A DNA stretch of 64,000 nt from Benincasa hispida (GCF_009727055.1 NC_052359.1:59776936-59840935), one strand, 5' to 3'; shown: positions 25,401 to 38,279, numbered from the stretch's first letter. Notes: generated from the letters alone by a model not told the origin. Translations and numbers: made by a program.

Positions 25401-25813
25401 TTCGATTTGATAAATTTACATAATTTATTGGTTAATTTGTAAAATTATTTTATATAATTTTAATAAAAGAGTGTAGATATCTTAATCAATTCAATTATTC
25501 TTAATTTTAACTATTAACATCACATCAACAACTTGGTTAAAAACATTGAAAGAATATGGACAAAAATACGGTAAAAAAACAAAAAGAAAAAGAAACTTGT
25601 TTGAGCGACTAAAATTAAATTCAATTATTAATCAACTAAAAATTGAAAAAGAATAATTTTCAAAAATAGATCAAGATAATTACAAAATAAAATTTCTCAG
25701 CTCTCCAATAATTGTCAATTTTCGTCGGCCGTGACCCAATATAAATCCACAAACACAAAATAATTAAATAATTAAATAATTAAATAAAAAGCAATTCTCC
25801 TTCTTCTTTCCAC

Positions 25814-25821
25814 TATAAAAA
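25814..25821 (+). promoter_or_regulatory. TATA box of the peroxidase gene
   Basis: TATAAAAA lies 63 bp before the start codon in an AT-rich promoter; spacing leaves a short 5' leader of about 30 bp, normal for this gene class. Confidence 0.65.
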
Positions 25822-25876
25822 GGGGCTATGAAAATGGCTCACTTACTTAAAACCAGGAAGCTTCAAAAGCTCAACA

Positions 25877-28800
25877 ATGGCGGCCAACAACCATTTGAGC
25901 CTTCTTCTTCTTCTTGTTCTTTTTCAGCTGTTTAATTCAGGTCCGATTTTCCTTTTTTTATTTTTTTATTTTGTTGTGATGAAAAATGGTAATGTGAAAT
26001 TAATTTAATGGGTGAAATTTTGAAAATTGGGAAATAGGAAGGGGCGAATTGCAAATGAATTATTATGCAAAAAGTTGCCCAAAAGCTGAAGAAATTATAA
26101 AACAGCAAGTTGTTGATCTCTACTATGAACATGGAAACACTGCCGTTTCGTGGCTCAGAAATCTCTTCCATGATTGCATTGTTAAGGTAATTAATTAACT
26201 CCATATATTTAATTGATGGTTTAATTTCCCTTTTTTGTTGGAAGGTTGTATTTCATCTAAATTGATACCTAAATTTAAGGTCTTAAATTAAGATAGCACA
26301 ACTGACATAATATTTGAATTATTAAATTATTCGAGAGTGTTACAACTTTTACACTTTCTGTTTAATTTACAAATTAATTGTTGGATAATTTTTTTCTTCA
26401 AAATTTATAAATTTCAACCAGAAAATTAGTTTTAATGCCAGTTTTCTCTAAGATTTTATTGATTTTATATTGTACCTTGTTTTTATAATTCCTTGAAAGT
26501 TATTTTCAAATATAGGAAAATGAACCAATTTATTTATCAATATAGCAAAATGTCACTGTCTATCACTAATAGACATTGATAGACATATATCGATGCCAGT
26601 AATGTCATTGTCTTTCAATGTTATATACCAATGTCATTGTCTATGACTGTCACTAATAGACATTGATAGAGATGTATCGATGTTAATAATATTATTATCT
26701 ATCAGTGATATAGATCGATAGATAATGACATTTTGCTATATTTAAAAATATTTTCAGTCAATTTTTTATATAAAACATTTTCCCTTCCTTGAATGCATAT
26801 GTGTAATCTTTTTAATGATATTTTGAGTGAGAAGTTAGTAGAGAAATTGATAGAAATTGACAAAGTTAAAAGTTAAATTTTATTTAATTTGTTCCCTTTA
26901 TCTAAAAAAATTAGTTTTTGCTTTTATAATGTTTGTTTTTATTTTATTTTATTTTATTTTGGATAAAGATGAAAAGGGTAGTCTCAGGATAAATAGATAT
27001 ATTATTTTAATTCAAACTAATAAAAATCGTATATATTTAAATTTTGGTTTATTTACATGATTAGAGGGAGCTTTTAGATATATCTAATACATTATTGAGC
27101 TTTAAAGTCTATGAATTTGCAATCATCTGCTAAGTCATTGAATTTTGTAGTTTTATGTAATAAATTTTTAACATATTAAATATATATATATATTTAGGAT
27201 AATAGATTTTTTTTATCCCAATTAGACAGTATGAAAAGCTCAATAATTTATTAGTACAAAATTAAAAATTCAAATAAAAATGTTTAAGAGCTAATAAGAC
27301 TTCACCTTAACCTTTTGGGGTTTTGATTTGACATAATATTTGAACAACTTCAGTCTGTTGAATCCAAGGTGAGCAACATATGTACATGAGCTTACGTAAG
27401 ACCATCATATCAAATTATGTTGTTGAATTTATATTAAAAAGAATGATAGAAATAAAATTAGAATGTTTAATTAATATTTGGTGATTTGGTAATTATTGTA
27501 GTCTTGTGATGCATCTCTATTGTTGGAGACGGTGGTGGGAGTGGAATCAGAGAAAGATTCAAGCAGAAGTTTTGGAATGAGAAATTTCAAATACGTAAAT
27601 ACGATCAAAGCCGCCGTTGAAAAAGAATGTCCTCTCACTGTTTCTTGTGCTGATATTGTTGCATTATCCGCTAGAGATGGCATAGTTATGGTATATTACA
27701 TAATTTCTCTCATTTTTATCATTTTATTACTTTATAAATTATTATTTTTTAATTGAGTGAAATTGATGGACAGTTAAAAGGGCCTCATATAGAGTTGAAA
27801 ACAGGGAGAAAAGACAGCAAAATGAGTTATTCAAATCTTGTCGAAGAATTGGTTCCACAGCACAATGAATCTCTTGTCAATGTTCTCTCCCGCTTTAAAT
27901 CAATCGGTATTGATACTGAAGCAACCGTCGCTCTTTTAGGTTTGCACTACTCTCTTTCCCAACTACTTCCTTTCGGTTAAATTATAAGTTTTAGTTCCTA
28001 AAATTTTAAACCTAATTATATTTATTCGGTCATTCAGCTTTTAAAGACATATTTAATACATTTTTAAACTTTTAATTTTATATCACTAGGTCATTGAGTT
28101 TTAATAAGTAGTTAATGTGCTTTTCAGCGTTCAATTCCATTTCAACTAGGTCTCTTTATCTATTTGGTATTCTTCTTTTTAGAAAATGTTCACCGTCATA
28201 CTAGAGACAAATTTAAAATTTAAGGTCTTATTAGACATAGAATTTAAGTTTACATCTTATTAATTAGTTGCTTTTTCGAAATTTCACGTGTCATATATCA
28301 AAAGACTATGAAATACAAAATTAAGTTTAGGGACCTTTTGATATAAAGTTGAAGGTTCATACTAAAACTTGTAATTTAACAATTATATGATATGGCTTGA
28401 TAAATGTCTTTTTTATTAGAAAAATATTATTGATGAATATTTCAGTTAGAAGGGAAAAAAAAAAGGAAAGAAATAAGGGAGGTTCTTACTTCTTAATTGG
28501 GCCGACAGGGAATAGGTCATAAGAGGCATGTCCAATTGGGCTTTTGGATGGGGTAAATGGGCTTTTGTTAAAGGTTTTGATTTGATTTGAAATAAAAGAA
28601 ACAAAATTTAAAGAGATATATAGAAATTCAATATTAGCTATAGAAAAATATAGGAATTCTAGGAACAATTTGATTTATTTTTTTTAAATACCGTTTTTAT
28701 CCATAAATTTATATGTTTTGATATTTACTTTCTAATAATGTTTTAAGAAAACCAAGTAAGTTTTAAAAACTAAAAATGAAAAACAAGAATATTCAAAAAC

Positions 28801-29440
28801 TTATTTTTATTTTAGAACTTGACTAAGAATTCAAGTTTTGTTTTGTTTATTCTTTTCCAAACAAAGGTGAAACCCATAATTGAAAATTTGAGTGGAAGCA
28901 AACATAATTTAAAAAACGAAGGAGGTCATAGTTAATGAAATTTAAATCATACTATAGCATCTTATTCATTTATGCAAATGAAAATCCTCCACAGCTATAT
29001 TTCATAATGAAAATGTATATATCGATTAATTTGATTCAGGAGCCCACTCGGTAGGTCGAGTTCATTGTGTAAACTTAGTAGAGAGACTATATCCAACCGT
29101 AGATCCAACCATTGATCCAGAATATGCAAAATACTTAAAAATGCGATGCCCAACACCAACTCCAGATCCAAATGCAGTATTGTATTCAAGAAACGACCGT
29201 GAGACTCCGATGATTCTGGACAATATGTACTATCGTAACATACTTGAACACAAAGGGTTGCTCATAGTGGACCAAGAATTGGCTTCTAATCCTTTAACTT
29301 TACCCTATGTCAAGAAATTTGCTACTGATAATCTCTACTTTCATGCCCAATTCTCTAGGGGTATTCGTTTGTTGTCTGAGACTAATCCCCTCACCGGAGA
29401 TCAAGGAGAGATTAGGAAAGACTGTCGCTTTGTTAATTAA
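25877..29440 (+). CDS. PRX21: Class III peroxidase, PRX21-like (five exons)
   Basis: Secreted haem peroxidase that uses hydrogen peroxide to oxidise phenolic substrates in the cell wall or apoplast. Exons: 25877-25940, 26038-26186, 27502-27690, 27774-27939, 29040-29440; all introns are GT-AG and the joined frame has 322 codons plus TAA, the usual family length. Residues 1-21 form a hydrophobic signal peptide. LRNLFHDC (Arg62, His66) is the distal haem site; GAHSVGRVHC (His192) holds the proximal haem ligand. CPKAEEII, SCDASLLLE, PLTVSCADIVALSARDG and NDRETPM are family-typical. The C-terminal phrases NPLTGDQGEIRKDCRFVN and VHCVNLVERLYP match what I know of Arabidopsis PRX21 more closely than PRX42. 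Start chosen because it opens the signal peptide. No defect is visible, so it is probably functional. Confidence 0.95.
26497..26756. mobile_element. MITE in peroxidase intron 2
   Basis: A 16-bp perfect inverted pair, ATATAGCAAAATGTCA (26540-26555) and TGACATTTTGCTATAT (26726-26741), lies inside longer imperfect ends that resemble TTTTCAAATATAG. The middle holds repeated TCTATCACTAATAGACATTGATAG phrases. No protein is encoded, and it sits wholly within the 1.3-kb intron. Target duplication not clear. Confidence 0.7.
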
Positions 29441-29488
29441 ACTCAATTAATTAACTTAATTGAGTTGATTATGGGATTATATTGTAAA

Positions 29489-29494
29489 GAATAA
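29489..29494 (+). terminator. Polyadenylation signal of the peroxidase gene
   Basis: AATAAA (49 bp past the stop codon) in an A/T-rich 3' region. Confidence 0.5.
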
Positions 29495-29587
29495 AAAAAT
29501 GGTGGTTGGGATTGCTTTTACCTTATTATAAGGATGTGTAATTATTTACGCTAATTACAAGTCTTTCAAGTGTATTGGGATGTAGCC

Positions 29588-29760
29588 AAAGTGAGCTTAG
29601 CTCAACGGTAATTGGCATGATCTTCGGTCGAATGTTCAATCTCCATCCTTGTTATAGTGAGAAAAAGATGTGCATTGTGATGTAAACTTTTCATTTTATG
29701 CAAATTGGGTTCTTACCATTCCAAAAAAGGAATGGGCTAATAGTGTTGTTTTTTTTTTTT
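29588..29760 (+). mobile_element. tRNA-derived SINE-like element
   Basis: TAGCTCAACGG (29598-29608) fits the RNA polymerase III box A consensus perfectly. GTTCAATCTCC (29633-29643) is close to box B, 24 bp further on. A T-rich tract ends the block near 29745-29760. It lies 150 bp after the peroxidase stop codon. It is too degenerate to fold as a real tRNA. Ends and target duplication not resolved. Confidence 0.5.
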
Positions 29761-29982
29761 TTATTTCCGTTCAAATTTAGTGTTTATACTTTCAATAATT
29801 TGTGGTTAACTTTTTAAAACAAATTGGATCTATTAATATTCTCTCTATAAAGTTTTGACTGATGTTTAATTTTATTTTGGTCCTCTCGTTTTAGTTTTTG
29901 TACCGTGAAATTTCCAAATTTAGTCTCAATACTTTAATAAATTTTTAATTAAACAACTATTGTTAGTTTATGGTTAAACTTT

Positions 29983-30980
29983 TTGAAAATTGGAAAGTGG
30001 TTATTCACACTCAATATGTTTATCTCACATGACGTCCTAGCGATTTAAAAAACAACAGTAAAACAACATAGAGCAAACAAAAAAATAAACACACCGAGAT
30101 TGGTAACCCTGTTCAATGATAAACCACCTACGTCCAAGGGAGTAGTGTGCTCGGAAAAGATATTCCACTAATATATATATGAGTCAAGCAATTACAACGT
30201 TGTACTTATATGTAAATAACAACAATTATAGTGACACCCATACAACCCGACTTAGTTGATCACCTAGGTTCCTCCTAAATGTGAGGCTCTCTCTTTTTTG
30301 AACTTAGGCTCTCCCTAAGTATGTGAATATTAGTGTTGAAAAACTTAGGCTCTTCCTAAGTGTGTGAGACTCACTCTCACTTGATGATATCTTTCCTTCT
30401 ACTTGTGAACTCTCTTCAAATGAGAACTTAGACTCCCCCTAAGTCTTGAGAACTCCCTTCTCGATGAATAACATCTTAGGCTCCTCCTAAGGCTTGAGAA
30501 ATCCTTCCCGATCAACAAAGTCTTAGGCTCGCCCTAAGACCGAGCAACCTTCGTTGTTGTGTTATAGTTATTGTAAAAGCAAGTGAAGAACATGCCGCCA
30601 AGAACACAACACAAAACATTCTTCTTGAAACTAAAGCAATGCAATTTGTATTCGATAAAATTCTCACAACGATCTTCTCAAATAATATATGCGGCAACCC
30701 TAGCATGAGAAATTCTTGAACTTAAATAACACAGCGGAATGATAGAAAATATCCCCACATAAAATCGTCAGCTTCACCAAAAAGGAAAACATCCCAAATA
30801 AAATATTATGCAGAATAAGTTACATAAGGAAAAAAAATATTATGCAGATTTGACATCCAAAAGAGCATCCTCTGAGACGAGATTCACTAGAGATAAAAAC
30901 AGAGACAACTCCTAAAAGCCGTAGGAGTTAATGCAAAAAATCTTAAACAAATATATTTAGCCAATATCACATTTCTAACA
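29983..30980 (-). mobile_element. Solo copia-type LTR, same family as 58043-59042
   Basis: About 1 kb and strongly similar over its whole length to 58043-59042, which is attached to a copia gag. Both begin TGAAA.TT..GGAAAGTGG and end TTTCTAA[CT]A, and share a run of CTTAGGCTC / CTCCTAAG phrases (30240-30540). No gag follows here. AACTTTT occurs on both sides (29976-29982; 30981-30987), a likely target duplication whose exact limits are unclear. Confidence 0.85.
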
Positions 30981-31054
30981 AACTTTTCCTTTGGCTAAGA
31001 TATATATACTTTTTATGACAAGACATATTAAACACGTCCAACCCATAACAAAAA

Positions 31055-31369
31055 CTAAAAAGGGTAGACAAAAAATAATAGATTTGTTAATCCATAATAG
31101 AAATAAAGGTCCATGCAAAAAATAAAAACAAGTCTAAGAATAACAAGACTCGACCCATCAAAGACAGAAGCACGATCAATGACATCATTAAACATTTTAA
31201 TTTCCTCAAACAAGGAGTGTAGAAGACAATGACCAAAAAAGGATGCAACAAAATTTGCACTTGGGGCTTCCTCAACAGTGCTAGGAGAAGGTAAAGTAGT
31301 GTCTGGAACATGATGCCCTTGCAATAATTTGTAGTTAAAATTTAACAACCTCAAATTGGAACCAATAGG
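31055..31369 (-). pseudogene. Retroelement plant-transposon ORF, C-terminal piece
   Basis: Third piece of a minus-strand ORF. It continues directly from 33407 across the solo LTR at 31370-33406: the frame DEP at 33407 joins IGSNLRLLNFNYKLLQGHHVPD here, with ATAGG duplicated. YKLLQGHHVPD matches the C-terminal part of the plant-transposon-type ORFs I know from cucurbits. It stays open to a stop at 31055. Function unknown; it belongs to a transposable element, not to host metabolism. Confidence 0.75.
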
Positions 31370-33406
31370 TGTTGGATTTTATGTCCTAAAGCTCGTAGAT
31401 AGTGAATGTAATTAAATGATTGTCATGAATAAATAGTTATTAATGTTTTACAATAAGTGTTATTGATCTTTTATTTAAATTTGTCTTATTAACCCTAAAA
31501 TCCAATAAACTAACATCATAGACTGTTGTATAAGTTTCGAACTATATGTAGAGATATATAGAGATCAATGTTTAAGATACAACCTAAAGGGTCTATAGTA
31601 TAAGGATAAAGTTGGGTTCTTTATCCTGGTAACACTATGGATACGACCCACTTTGTATTTGATACAAACGCAGTGATCCAATGCGTTTTGTAGGAGACAC
31701 GCTTGTGGGGTATTTTGTGCAATGAGTTTGCACAAGTCCGGATCGCAAAATAGTAACCGTTAGAAGTAACTACATTGACTAGTTAGGTTTCTATTTCAAT
31801 AGGATGACCTAGGCAACTTAGTCTTACTCCTAAGTATATTATGAACTCCTATTCACGAAGGATTGTCCTTTGATTTGTATGGGTGAGAGTGGCCAATTCG
31901 CAAATTAAAAAAACCTACCATTTTGGGGATAAGAATGAATAGGTAGCTGGGAATATAATCATACAAGATGGATTTCACTCCTTCCTGATTTCAAGGTAAG
32001 TAGATGAATATTCCTTTAAGTGGTTTCTCCGAGACTTGAACAAAGGGTCCTACTCTCTCATTGGCCCGAGATGGTTTCTATTTAATGATTTGACCATAAA
32101 CAGGTTGTTCATTAGAGGAGCACTAGTACTTAAGGATGTAGAGATAACCTAGGGGTAAAACGATAATTTGACCCAACTAGGGTTGCTAACACTCTTGAAG
32201 GACTAACTTGTTGTTATCGGTCTATATCCATGGACACAAAAACATATCTGTAGTGAGAAGAGTGCAACTGAGGGTCTTTAGTGGAGTTCACCCACATTTA
32301 ACGAATATTAATTAGTTTGGTTAATGAGATAGCCAATTAATCTCACATCGTTGGAGCTTCTGATATGCAAGTTCATTAGGTCCGCTTCCTAGCTTGTAAA
32401 GGGTATTGAGGTAATTTGTTATTAAGTTGAATTTGAAATGTTCAAATTTAGAATTGGATTTTTTTTAATGTATGTTGATACATTTTAATATAAAGTTTAA
32501 TTTTAGACTTTATTATTAATTTTAGATATGATTCAAAATTAATAAATGAGAGAGCGAAATATTTGAAAGGAGTTTAAATATTAATTTAATATGAATAAGA
32601 TTCATATTGAAAACTATAGGTTAAAGTTAATGTGCATTTGATGCGCATTAAAACTATAGGTTAAATGAGAAAAATGTTTTTGAATATGATTCAAATGGGA
32701 AATTAAATTAAATATGTGATATTTAATTGGATGGTCAATTAATTGAAGAATTAATTAATTATTTGATTTGATTTAATTTAATTTAATAAATCAAAATTAT
32801 AGGTTAAATTTACTGTACATTAAATGCGCATTAAAACTGTAGGTTATGTGAGAGAAAATCATTTAAACATGGTTTAAATGATCGTTTAATTAAATATGAT
32901 TTAATTTAAATTAAACAAATTAACTCCCCATTTTAGGACCGTTACGAGAAAATTTAGGATCAACCCCACGTTTTTCTCTCTCTCTCACCATCCTGCTCGC
33001 TTTAATAAAGGGTTTTATTTTGTAGAGGGAGGAGAAGACTCTCAAGCTCTCTATATGTGTTTTTTTCTTCTTGAGAAAAGAATGAAAAATTCATTATGTG
33101 ACATTCCCAAATCCCAAAAGAGAGAATCCTACAATTCTCCATAGCCTCAATTCCCTGCAAAAATAGAAAGGTTTCCAAGTGGTGGTGTCCGATCCCAATT
33201 TAATAAAGAAATTCTACAGAATTATCAAAAGGTTTGCAAAGTAGGATTTCTTCCCCTATATAATTAGTCTTTTTGGGAATTGCATACTTAATCAATATTA
33301 CCTTTTATTCCAATGCAAAATAGTTTTTATTTTAAATGTCAATTTGGAAAAATAAAATGGTTTTGTGTTTTGGCTTCCGCTGTGCCTTGGGGTTTTCTTC
33401 CCTACA
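31370..33406 (+). mobile_element. Solo LTR 1 (TGTTGGATTTTATG family)
   Basis: 2,037 bp from TGTTGGATTTTATGTCC to CCCTACA with a 5-bp duplication ATAGG (31365-31369; 33407-33411). It interrupts the minus-strand ORF. No protein is encoded inside. It has the same general plan as the LTRs at 33955-46369 (split) and 54811-56731: a TACACTCCACTAAAGACC-like phrase, and a stretch resembling GATTTGTATGGGTGAGAGTGG. Confidence 0.92.
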
Positions 33407-33954
33407 ATAGGTTCATCAGCTATAAGCAAGTCAGGCTTCTGAGACAATAGAGTCTCACAAATCAATCTTGGATAGGAAATAAGTTATCTCAGAGCTTGTG
33501 ATTCAACATGCCTTTGTAATTATCCAGTGGCAAATGCTCCACAGTTAAAAGGAGCACTCTTTCCAATTTGAAATGACAAGGTAGCCAGAGCAACTGATAG
33601 ACTTGAGTGATGAGATGAAAGGCACCAATTTGCAATCCCGCTGCCAAACAACACAACATATTTAGCATTGAGCTCTGCAAAGGTAAGCTATCCAGTCTTA
33701 AGCCAAGCATTCTTCAAAGTTCAATTAGTTCAAAGACAAGTTCTCTCAAGGAAGGACGCAACTTCTGAGTGTTAGGAGGAACATTCCTATCAAGAAATTT
33801 GTTAATAACACCTATAGTGAACACAAAGTTGTGACCTCTGACATGAACTTTGCGAAAGTTTGGGGAATTGGAATCACAAAAAGCAGGTGAGAGATATACA
33901 ATAAATTCTCTTATGAGTATAGGATAATAGGGACCAAGATTCAATATAGTCTTT
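33407..33954 (-). pseudogene. Retroelement plant-transposon ORF, middle piece
   Basis: Read on the minus strand from 33954 it gives TILNLGPYYPILIREFIVYLSPAF, then VHVRGHNFVFTIGVINKFLD, the core of the putative plant-transposon domain; LIREF and VRG are its best-known phrases. A stop near 33714 and a frame change divide it; the rest runs through SLSVALATLSFQIG-like reading to KPDLLIADEP at 33407. Its right end was cut by the split LTR that starts at 33955. Confidence 0.8.
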
Positions 33955-35393
33955 TGAAGGGATCGAATCCTGCAATAGAAACGTTTTATTAACGCCTTGC
34001 ATCCCGCAATTCGAGTTTTACATAAACAAATTCAGTATACTAAAACAGAATATAAATATGTAATATAGCATGCTTTAAGGAAAAAGATTAGAACCATTCT
34101 TACCTTTGTAGATTCCCAAGCTTCACGAATAATCCTCTTTAAGTTCCAACGAACGACTCCTCCAATGATATAGATCACGAACGATTTCTTGAACAATCTT
34201 GAACATTACTACAAGAGTAACCTCCTTATTCTCTAGGATTCCAATAGAGGGATACGTGATATCTAACTATTGGGAAAGGGAGAGGAGGAAAGGATTTTGG
34301 AGAGTAGAGAAGATTCTCTTTGTGGCCTAGGGAAAATTTTGCACAATAACACTTGTCTGTTATGTATTGTCAGTATCTGTGTCAGTGTCTCCTAGAAAGG
34401 CTATAAAGAGGTCTTTATATAGAAAAGAACTAAAACCTTTTCCGAATATTTTTCCTATTCCCATTTTCCACACTTTATTAATTAAATAATACTTATTTAC
34501 TTAATTAACACTTATTTAATTTAATTTTCACATTAATTAAATAACTATTTATATATTAAATCTAATTTAATGTATATATATATATATATATATATATTTA
34601 ATTATCATATACATCATATGTATATGTGCAATACCTCTCTATTAATTAATTCTTTGTGAATCTAATTCAATTGAATTAATTAGTTGAATCTTATCAAAAT
34701 ATTACTTTTTAATTTGAATTATAGATCATATCCACAATCAATTATATATTAATCACATTAATATATGGTTTCCTCAAATTAATTTGAACAATTCAAATCA
34801 TCTCTCTTAAATATTCTCTAGTAAGCTAACATGGGGACCTAGTGGACCTGTAAATCAGAAGCTCCAACGATATGAGATTAATTGGCCAAACTAATTAACC
34901 AAGTTATCAATATTCGTTAATTATAAGTACACTCCACTAAAGACCCATAGTTGCACTCTTCTCACTACACTACAGATATATTTCTGTATGCACGAATATA
35001 GACCAATAACAACAAGTTACTTATTTACAAGTGCTCGTAACTCCAATTGGATCAATTTACCGTTTTACCCTTAGGTTACCTCTGACTCCTCCCAGTGTTC
35101 CTCTAGTGAACACTTGTTTATGGTCCAATCAATAAACAAAAACCTCTTTCAAGGCAATAAGAGCATGGGGTTCTTTATTTAGGTCCCCGAGACACCACTC
35201 AAGGGAACACTCATCTACTTACTCTTAAAACGGGAATAAGGAAATTCCATCTTGTATTATTATGTTCCATGCTCTCCTCGCTTGGCCTTGTACCCAAAAT
35301 GATAGGCATATTGGGTAGCGAACTGGCCATCCTCACCCATACAAATCAAAGAAAAATCCCTCATGAACAGGAGTTCATAATATACTCAGGATT
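33955..35393 (-). mobile_element. Solo LTR 2, left arm
   Basis: The left end TGAAGGGATCGAATCC matches the end of the LTR at 48555-49216. It runs leftward-oriented through TATA-like AT repeats (34571-34598) and the ACTCCACTAAAGACCCATAG phrase, up to GGATTATGG where a hAT element starts. Its missing part reappears at 45963-46369, so one LTR has been split by about 10.6 kb. Flanking 5-mers TCTTT (33950-33954) and TTTTT (46370-46374) are a plausible, imperfect target duplication. Confidence 0.85.
34571..34598. repeat. TA microsatellite
   Basis: About thirteen TA units inside the LTR arm. Confidence 0.85.
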
Positions 35394-36189
35394 ATGGATG
35401 AGCACGTTAGACCGAAAAACCAACACGACTGACCCAAACCAGCTGAAATGGAGTCGACCGATCGAAATTTTAAATAAATCGGTTGGGGTTGGTTTTCGAT
35501 TTTTTGAACTAAGGGTATCGGCAGTCAGTGTGCGTAATGGGTCGGGTCTCGACCTAACCAGACCAATTTATTTTTAAAAAATTATTATATTTTACTTTTA
35601 GTTTTAGGGTTTAATTTTACTTTAGTCTTCTCTTCTTCTTTCTTCTACAGCCGCAGCCTGCTTCACACGCAGACCATATTTTCTTCTTCTTTCTTTCGGT
35701 AGATGCACAGTCCGCTCCGCACGCCAGTCTTCGTTGGTTGTCTTCAATCTTCTTTTTTTCGTTCCAGCCGACAGCTGCAAGTTTCGTTCCAGCCGTCGGC
35801 ACTCTAGTTAGACACTGTCGGCAAACTTTGTTCCTTTCCAGCTACCGACATTTTGTCGTTCCAATCGCCGACAATTCCAACCCAACTTTATTCTTTCTTT
35901 CACAGGTCTGTATTTTCATCTTGATATCTTCCATTCCAACTGTTTCAATGTATTGTAGATTCCAGTCGTTTCAATGGAAATTAGTTTGATTTATGGATGT
36001 GTGGGTAGTGATTAACTGATTGTAATATATTTATTGTATTATAGATTCAAGATTGTACACAATACACAGTGGCCAAAAAAATGGGAATTAGTTTGAAAAC
36101 AAAATTGGAAATTAGTTTTGTTAAATTTATGTAAAGCTGAAATACTTTGAGTTTGATGGAATTGTGTGATACTAACATCTGATATATTG

Positions 36190-38270
36190 TGGTTCAACTA
36201 CATGGATTCAACGGATATAGAGTTTGATGGAACTGCAACTGATGCTTCAAAAAATGAACGAGATGCAGAAGAAACGGATGTCAATACAAAAAATATTGTT
36301 GATGTTGATTCAACAAATGAGACATCAGATGTTCCAAATCCACCCAAAAGAAGGAAGGCGTTGAAAAAATCCATGGTTTGGGATCATTTTGAGATGCTAA
36401 AAGGTGATCCTAACGACCTTCATACTCAATGTAAGTACTGTGGAGTTGTTTATGCATGTCATTCCAAACGTAATGGTACTGGGACTATGAAAAATCATTT
36501 GGAAAATTGTAAACAATACCCTTACCAGAAAAAGAGAGATCCAACTCAAATGACATTAGCTTTCAAAACTAAACCCAAAGACAAAGTTGGGGATAATACG
36601 TCACAACTTGTATGTGAGTCATATAGTTTAGAGAGTTGTCGGGAAGCGTTGATTGAAATGGTAATTGTTGATGAATTGCCATTCAAGTTTGTGGAGGGTA
36701 AAGGATTTAAGAAATTTGTCGATAGATTAACATGTGCAAGTCAACCTAGATTTGTTGTTCCGTCTCGGTTTATTCTGGCTAGAGATGTGCTTAAGTTGTA
36801 TGTTAATGAGAAAAATATTTGAAATACATGTTTGTGAACAAGAAGTATAGAGTTTCTCTCACTACAGATTGTTGGACATCGGGACAAAATATAAATTACA
36901 TGGTACTAACTGCCTCTTTCATAGATTTTGAGTGGAGATTACATAAAAAGATACTTAGTTTTTGTCCAATTAAGAATCATAAAGGTGATACTGTTGATAA
37001 AATCATTGAAAAGAATTAGAAGGATTGGGGTATTGAAAGGGTAATGACTTTGATTGTTGATAATGCAAGTTTGAATGACACTGCCATTGCTTATCTTCTG
37101 AAAAGATTCAATAAGGAATTATTGTTTGGTGGAGAATTTTTGCATGTTCGTTGTTGTGCTCATATATTAAATCTCATAATATGTGATGCTTTTAAGGAAT
37201 GTAATGATTGCATTGAAAGGATTCAATATATTGTACGGTTTATAAGATCTTCTCCTGCACGTTTTTTGAAATTTAAAAAGTGCATTAAAATTGAAAAAAT
37301 TTCTTCAAAGGGTTATGTGTGTCTTGATGTTCCCACTAGATGGAACTCTACATATTTGATGCTTGGGGCAGTTGTGAAGTTTGAAAAGGCTTTTGATAGA
37401 TTATAAGATGAAGATGCTTCTTATAGATACGATTTGTCACCAAATAAGGAAGATTGGACAAATGCTAAGATGTTGATTAGGTTTTTAAAGGTCTTTTATG
37501 ATGTGACATTGAAAATTTCAGGGTCTTTATACCCCACTTCGAATATGGTTTTTCATCAGATTATAGTGGTTCAGAATTGTATACGTTTGAATGCTGGTAG
37601 TGCAAATGCAATGCTAGTTGGAATGACCAATAGCATGAAGGCCAAATTTGAGAAGTATAGGGTAACAATGAAAAAAAATAATCTATTGTGCTATATCCTC
37701 GAAAAAAAGCTAAGGTTTGTATCTTTTTGCCTTAAAAATTTTTTTGGGCCAGAGGTTGAATCTATGGGAAATGTAGTAGAACGATGTTGTAGACGTCTCT
37801 TTCATGTGTACAGTATTACTCATACTCAGAGTGGGAATGGGAATAGGAGTGGGAGTGAGAGTAGTACTACTAATACACCAATTGTCTTAGCCTCGGAGAC
37901 CATGATTGATTGTGATCCAACTGAAAAGGTGGGTGAAGACTTTGTCTATGATACAATTGATCTTGATTTTGAAGGCGATGAGACTACACCTTTTGAACAG
38001 GGGTCAGAAATTGATATTTATTTGTTGGAAGTAAATGTTAAAAATGAAGGTGATTTTGACATACTTCAATGGTGGAAGAGGAACAGTCATCGGTTTGAGG
38101 TTCTTAGTTGTATGGCTAGAGATATTTTGTCAATTCCAGTATTTACTGTAGCGTCTGAGTCAGCTTTTAGTAAAGAAGGACGTGTTGTTGATTCATCACT
38201 TGGCTCCAAAAACAGTGGAGGCTCTCATTTGTACTCAAAATTGGCTAAATTCTGGTCCAATAGATCTTGA
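36190..38270 (+). pseudogene. hAT-family transposase (RICESLEEPER-like), broken
   Basis: Cut-and-paste DNA transposase. The first 66 residues are acidic. A BED zinc finger follows (MVWDHFEMLKGD, CKYCGVVYACH, GTGTMKNHLENC; about 36376-36510). The transposase core includes VSLTTDCWTSGQNINYM, LIVDNASLNDTA and HVRCCAHILNLI with VPTRWNSTYLML (36850-37360). The C-terminal dimerisation domain gives DILSIPVFTVASESAFS (38120-38170). Breaks: a stop at 36820 with a frame change, TAG at 37017, TAA at 37404, and a frame slip near 38200, after which APKTVEALICTQNWL appears in another frame. The start at the first Met in the upstream frame is uncertain; 36202 is the most natural. Confidence 0.92.
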
Positions 38271-38279
38271 AGTTTAACA

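Larger units (their letters stand above)
17356..25800. other. AT-rich intergenic DNA
   Basis: No convincing gene on either strand over 8.4 kb. It holds homopolymer runs (for example T at 22621-22645), an AAT microsatellite (24311-24333), a small MITE-like piece (18531-18620), a repeat with two imperfect copies (23570-23930) and a SINE-like fragment near 25320-25400. The short open frames at 17613, 18916 and 22263 are A/T-rich chance frames. Confidence 0.6.

Noticed and set aside
17613..27060. Short Lys/Phe/Ile-rich open frames (17613, 18916, 22263, 26857)
   Set aside because: They translate A/T runs, have no homology I recognise, and some lie in the peroxidase intron.
25932..27683. Minus-strand open frames opposite the peroxidase exons
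   Set aside because: They are shadows of the spliced plus-strand gene and cross its splice sites.
29588..29660. tRNA gene
   Set aside because: Box A and box B are present but the sequence cannot form an acceptor stem or normal anticodon arm; a SINE head fits better.
29995..30980. Host gene downstream of the peroxidase
   Set aside because: The stretch matches the LTR of the copia element at 58043-59042; the short frames in it lack any domain.
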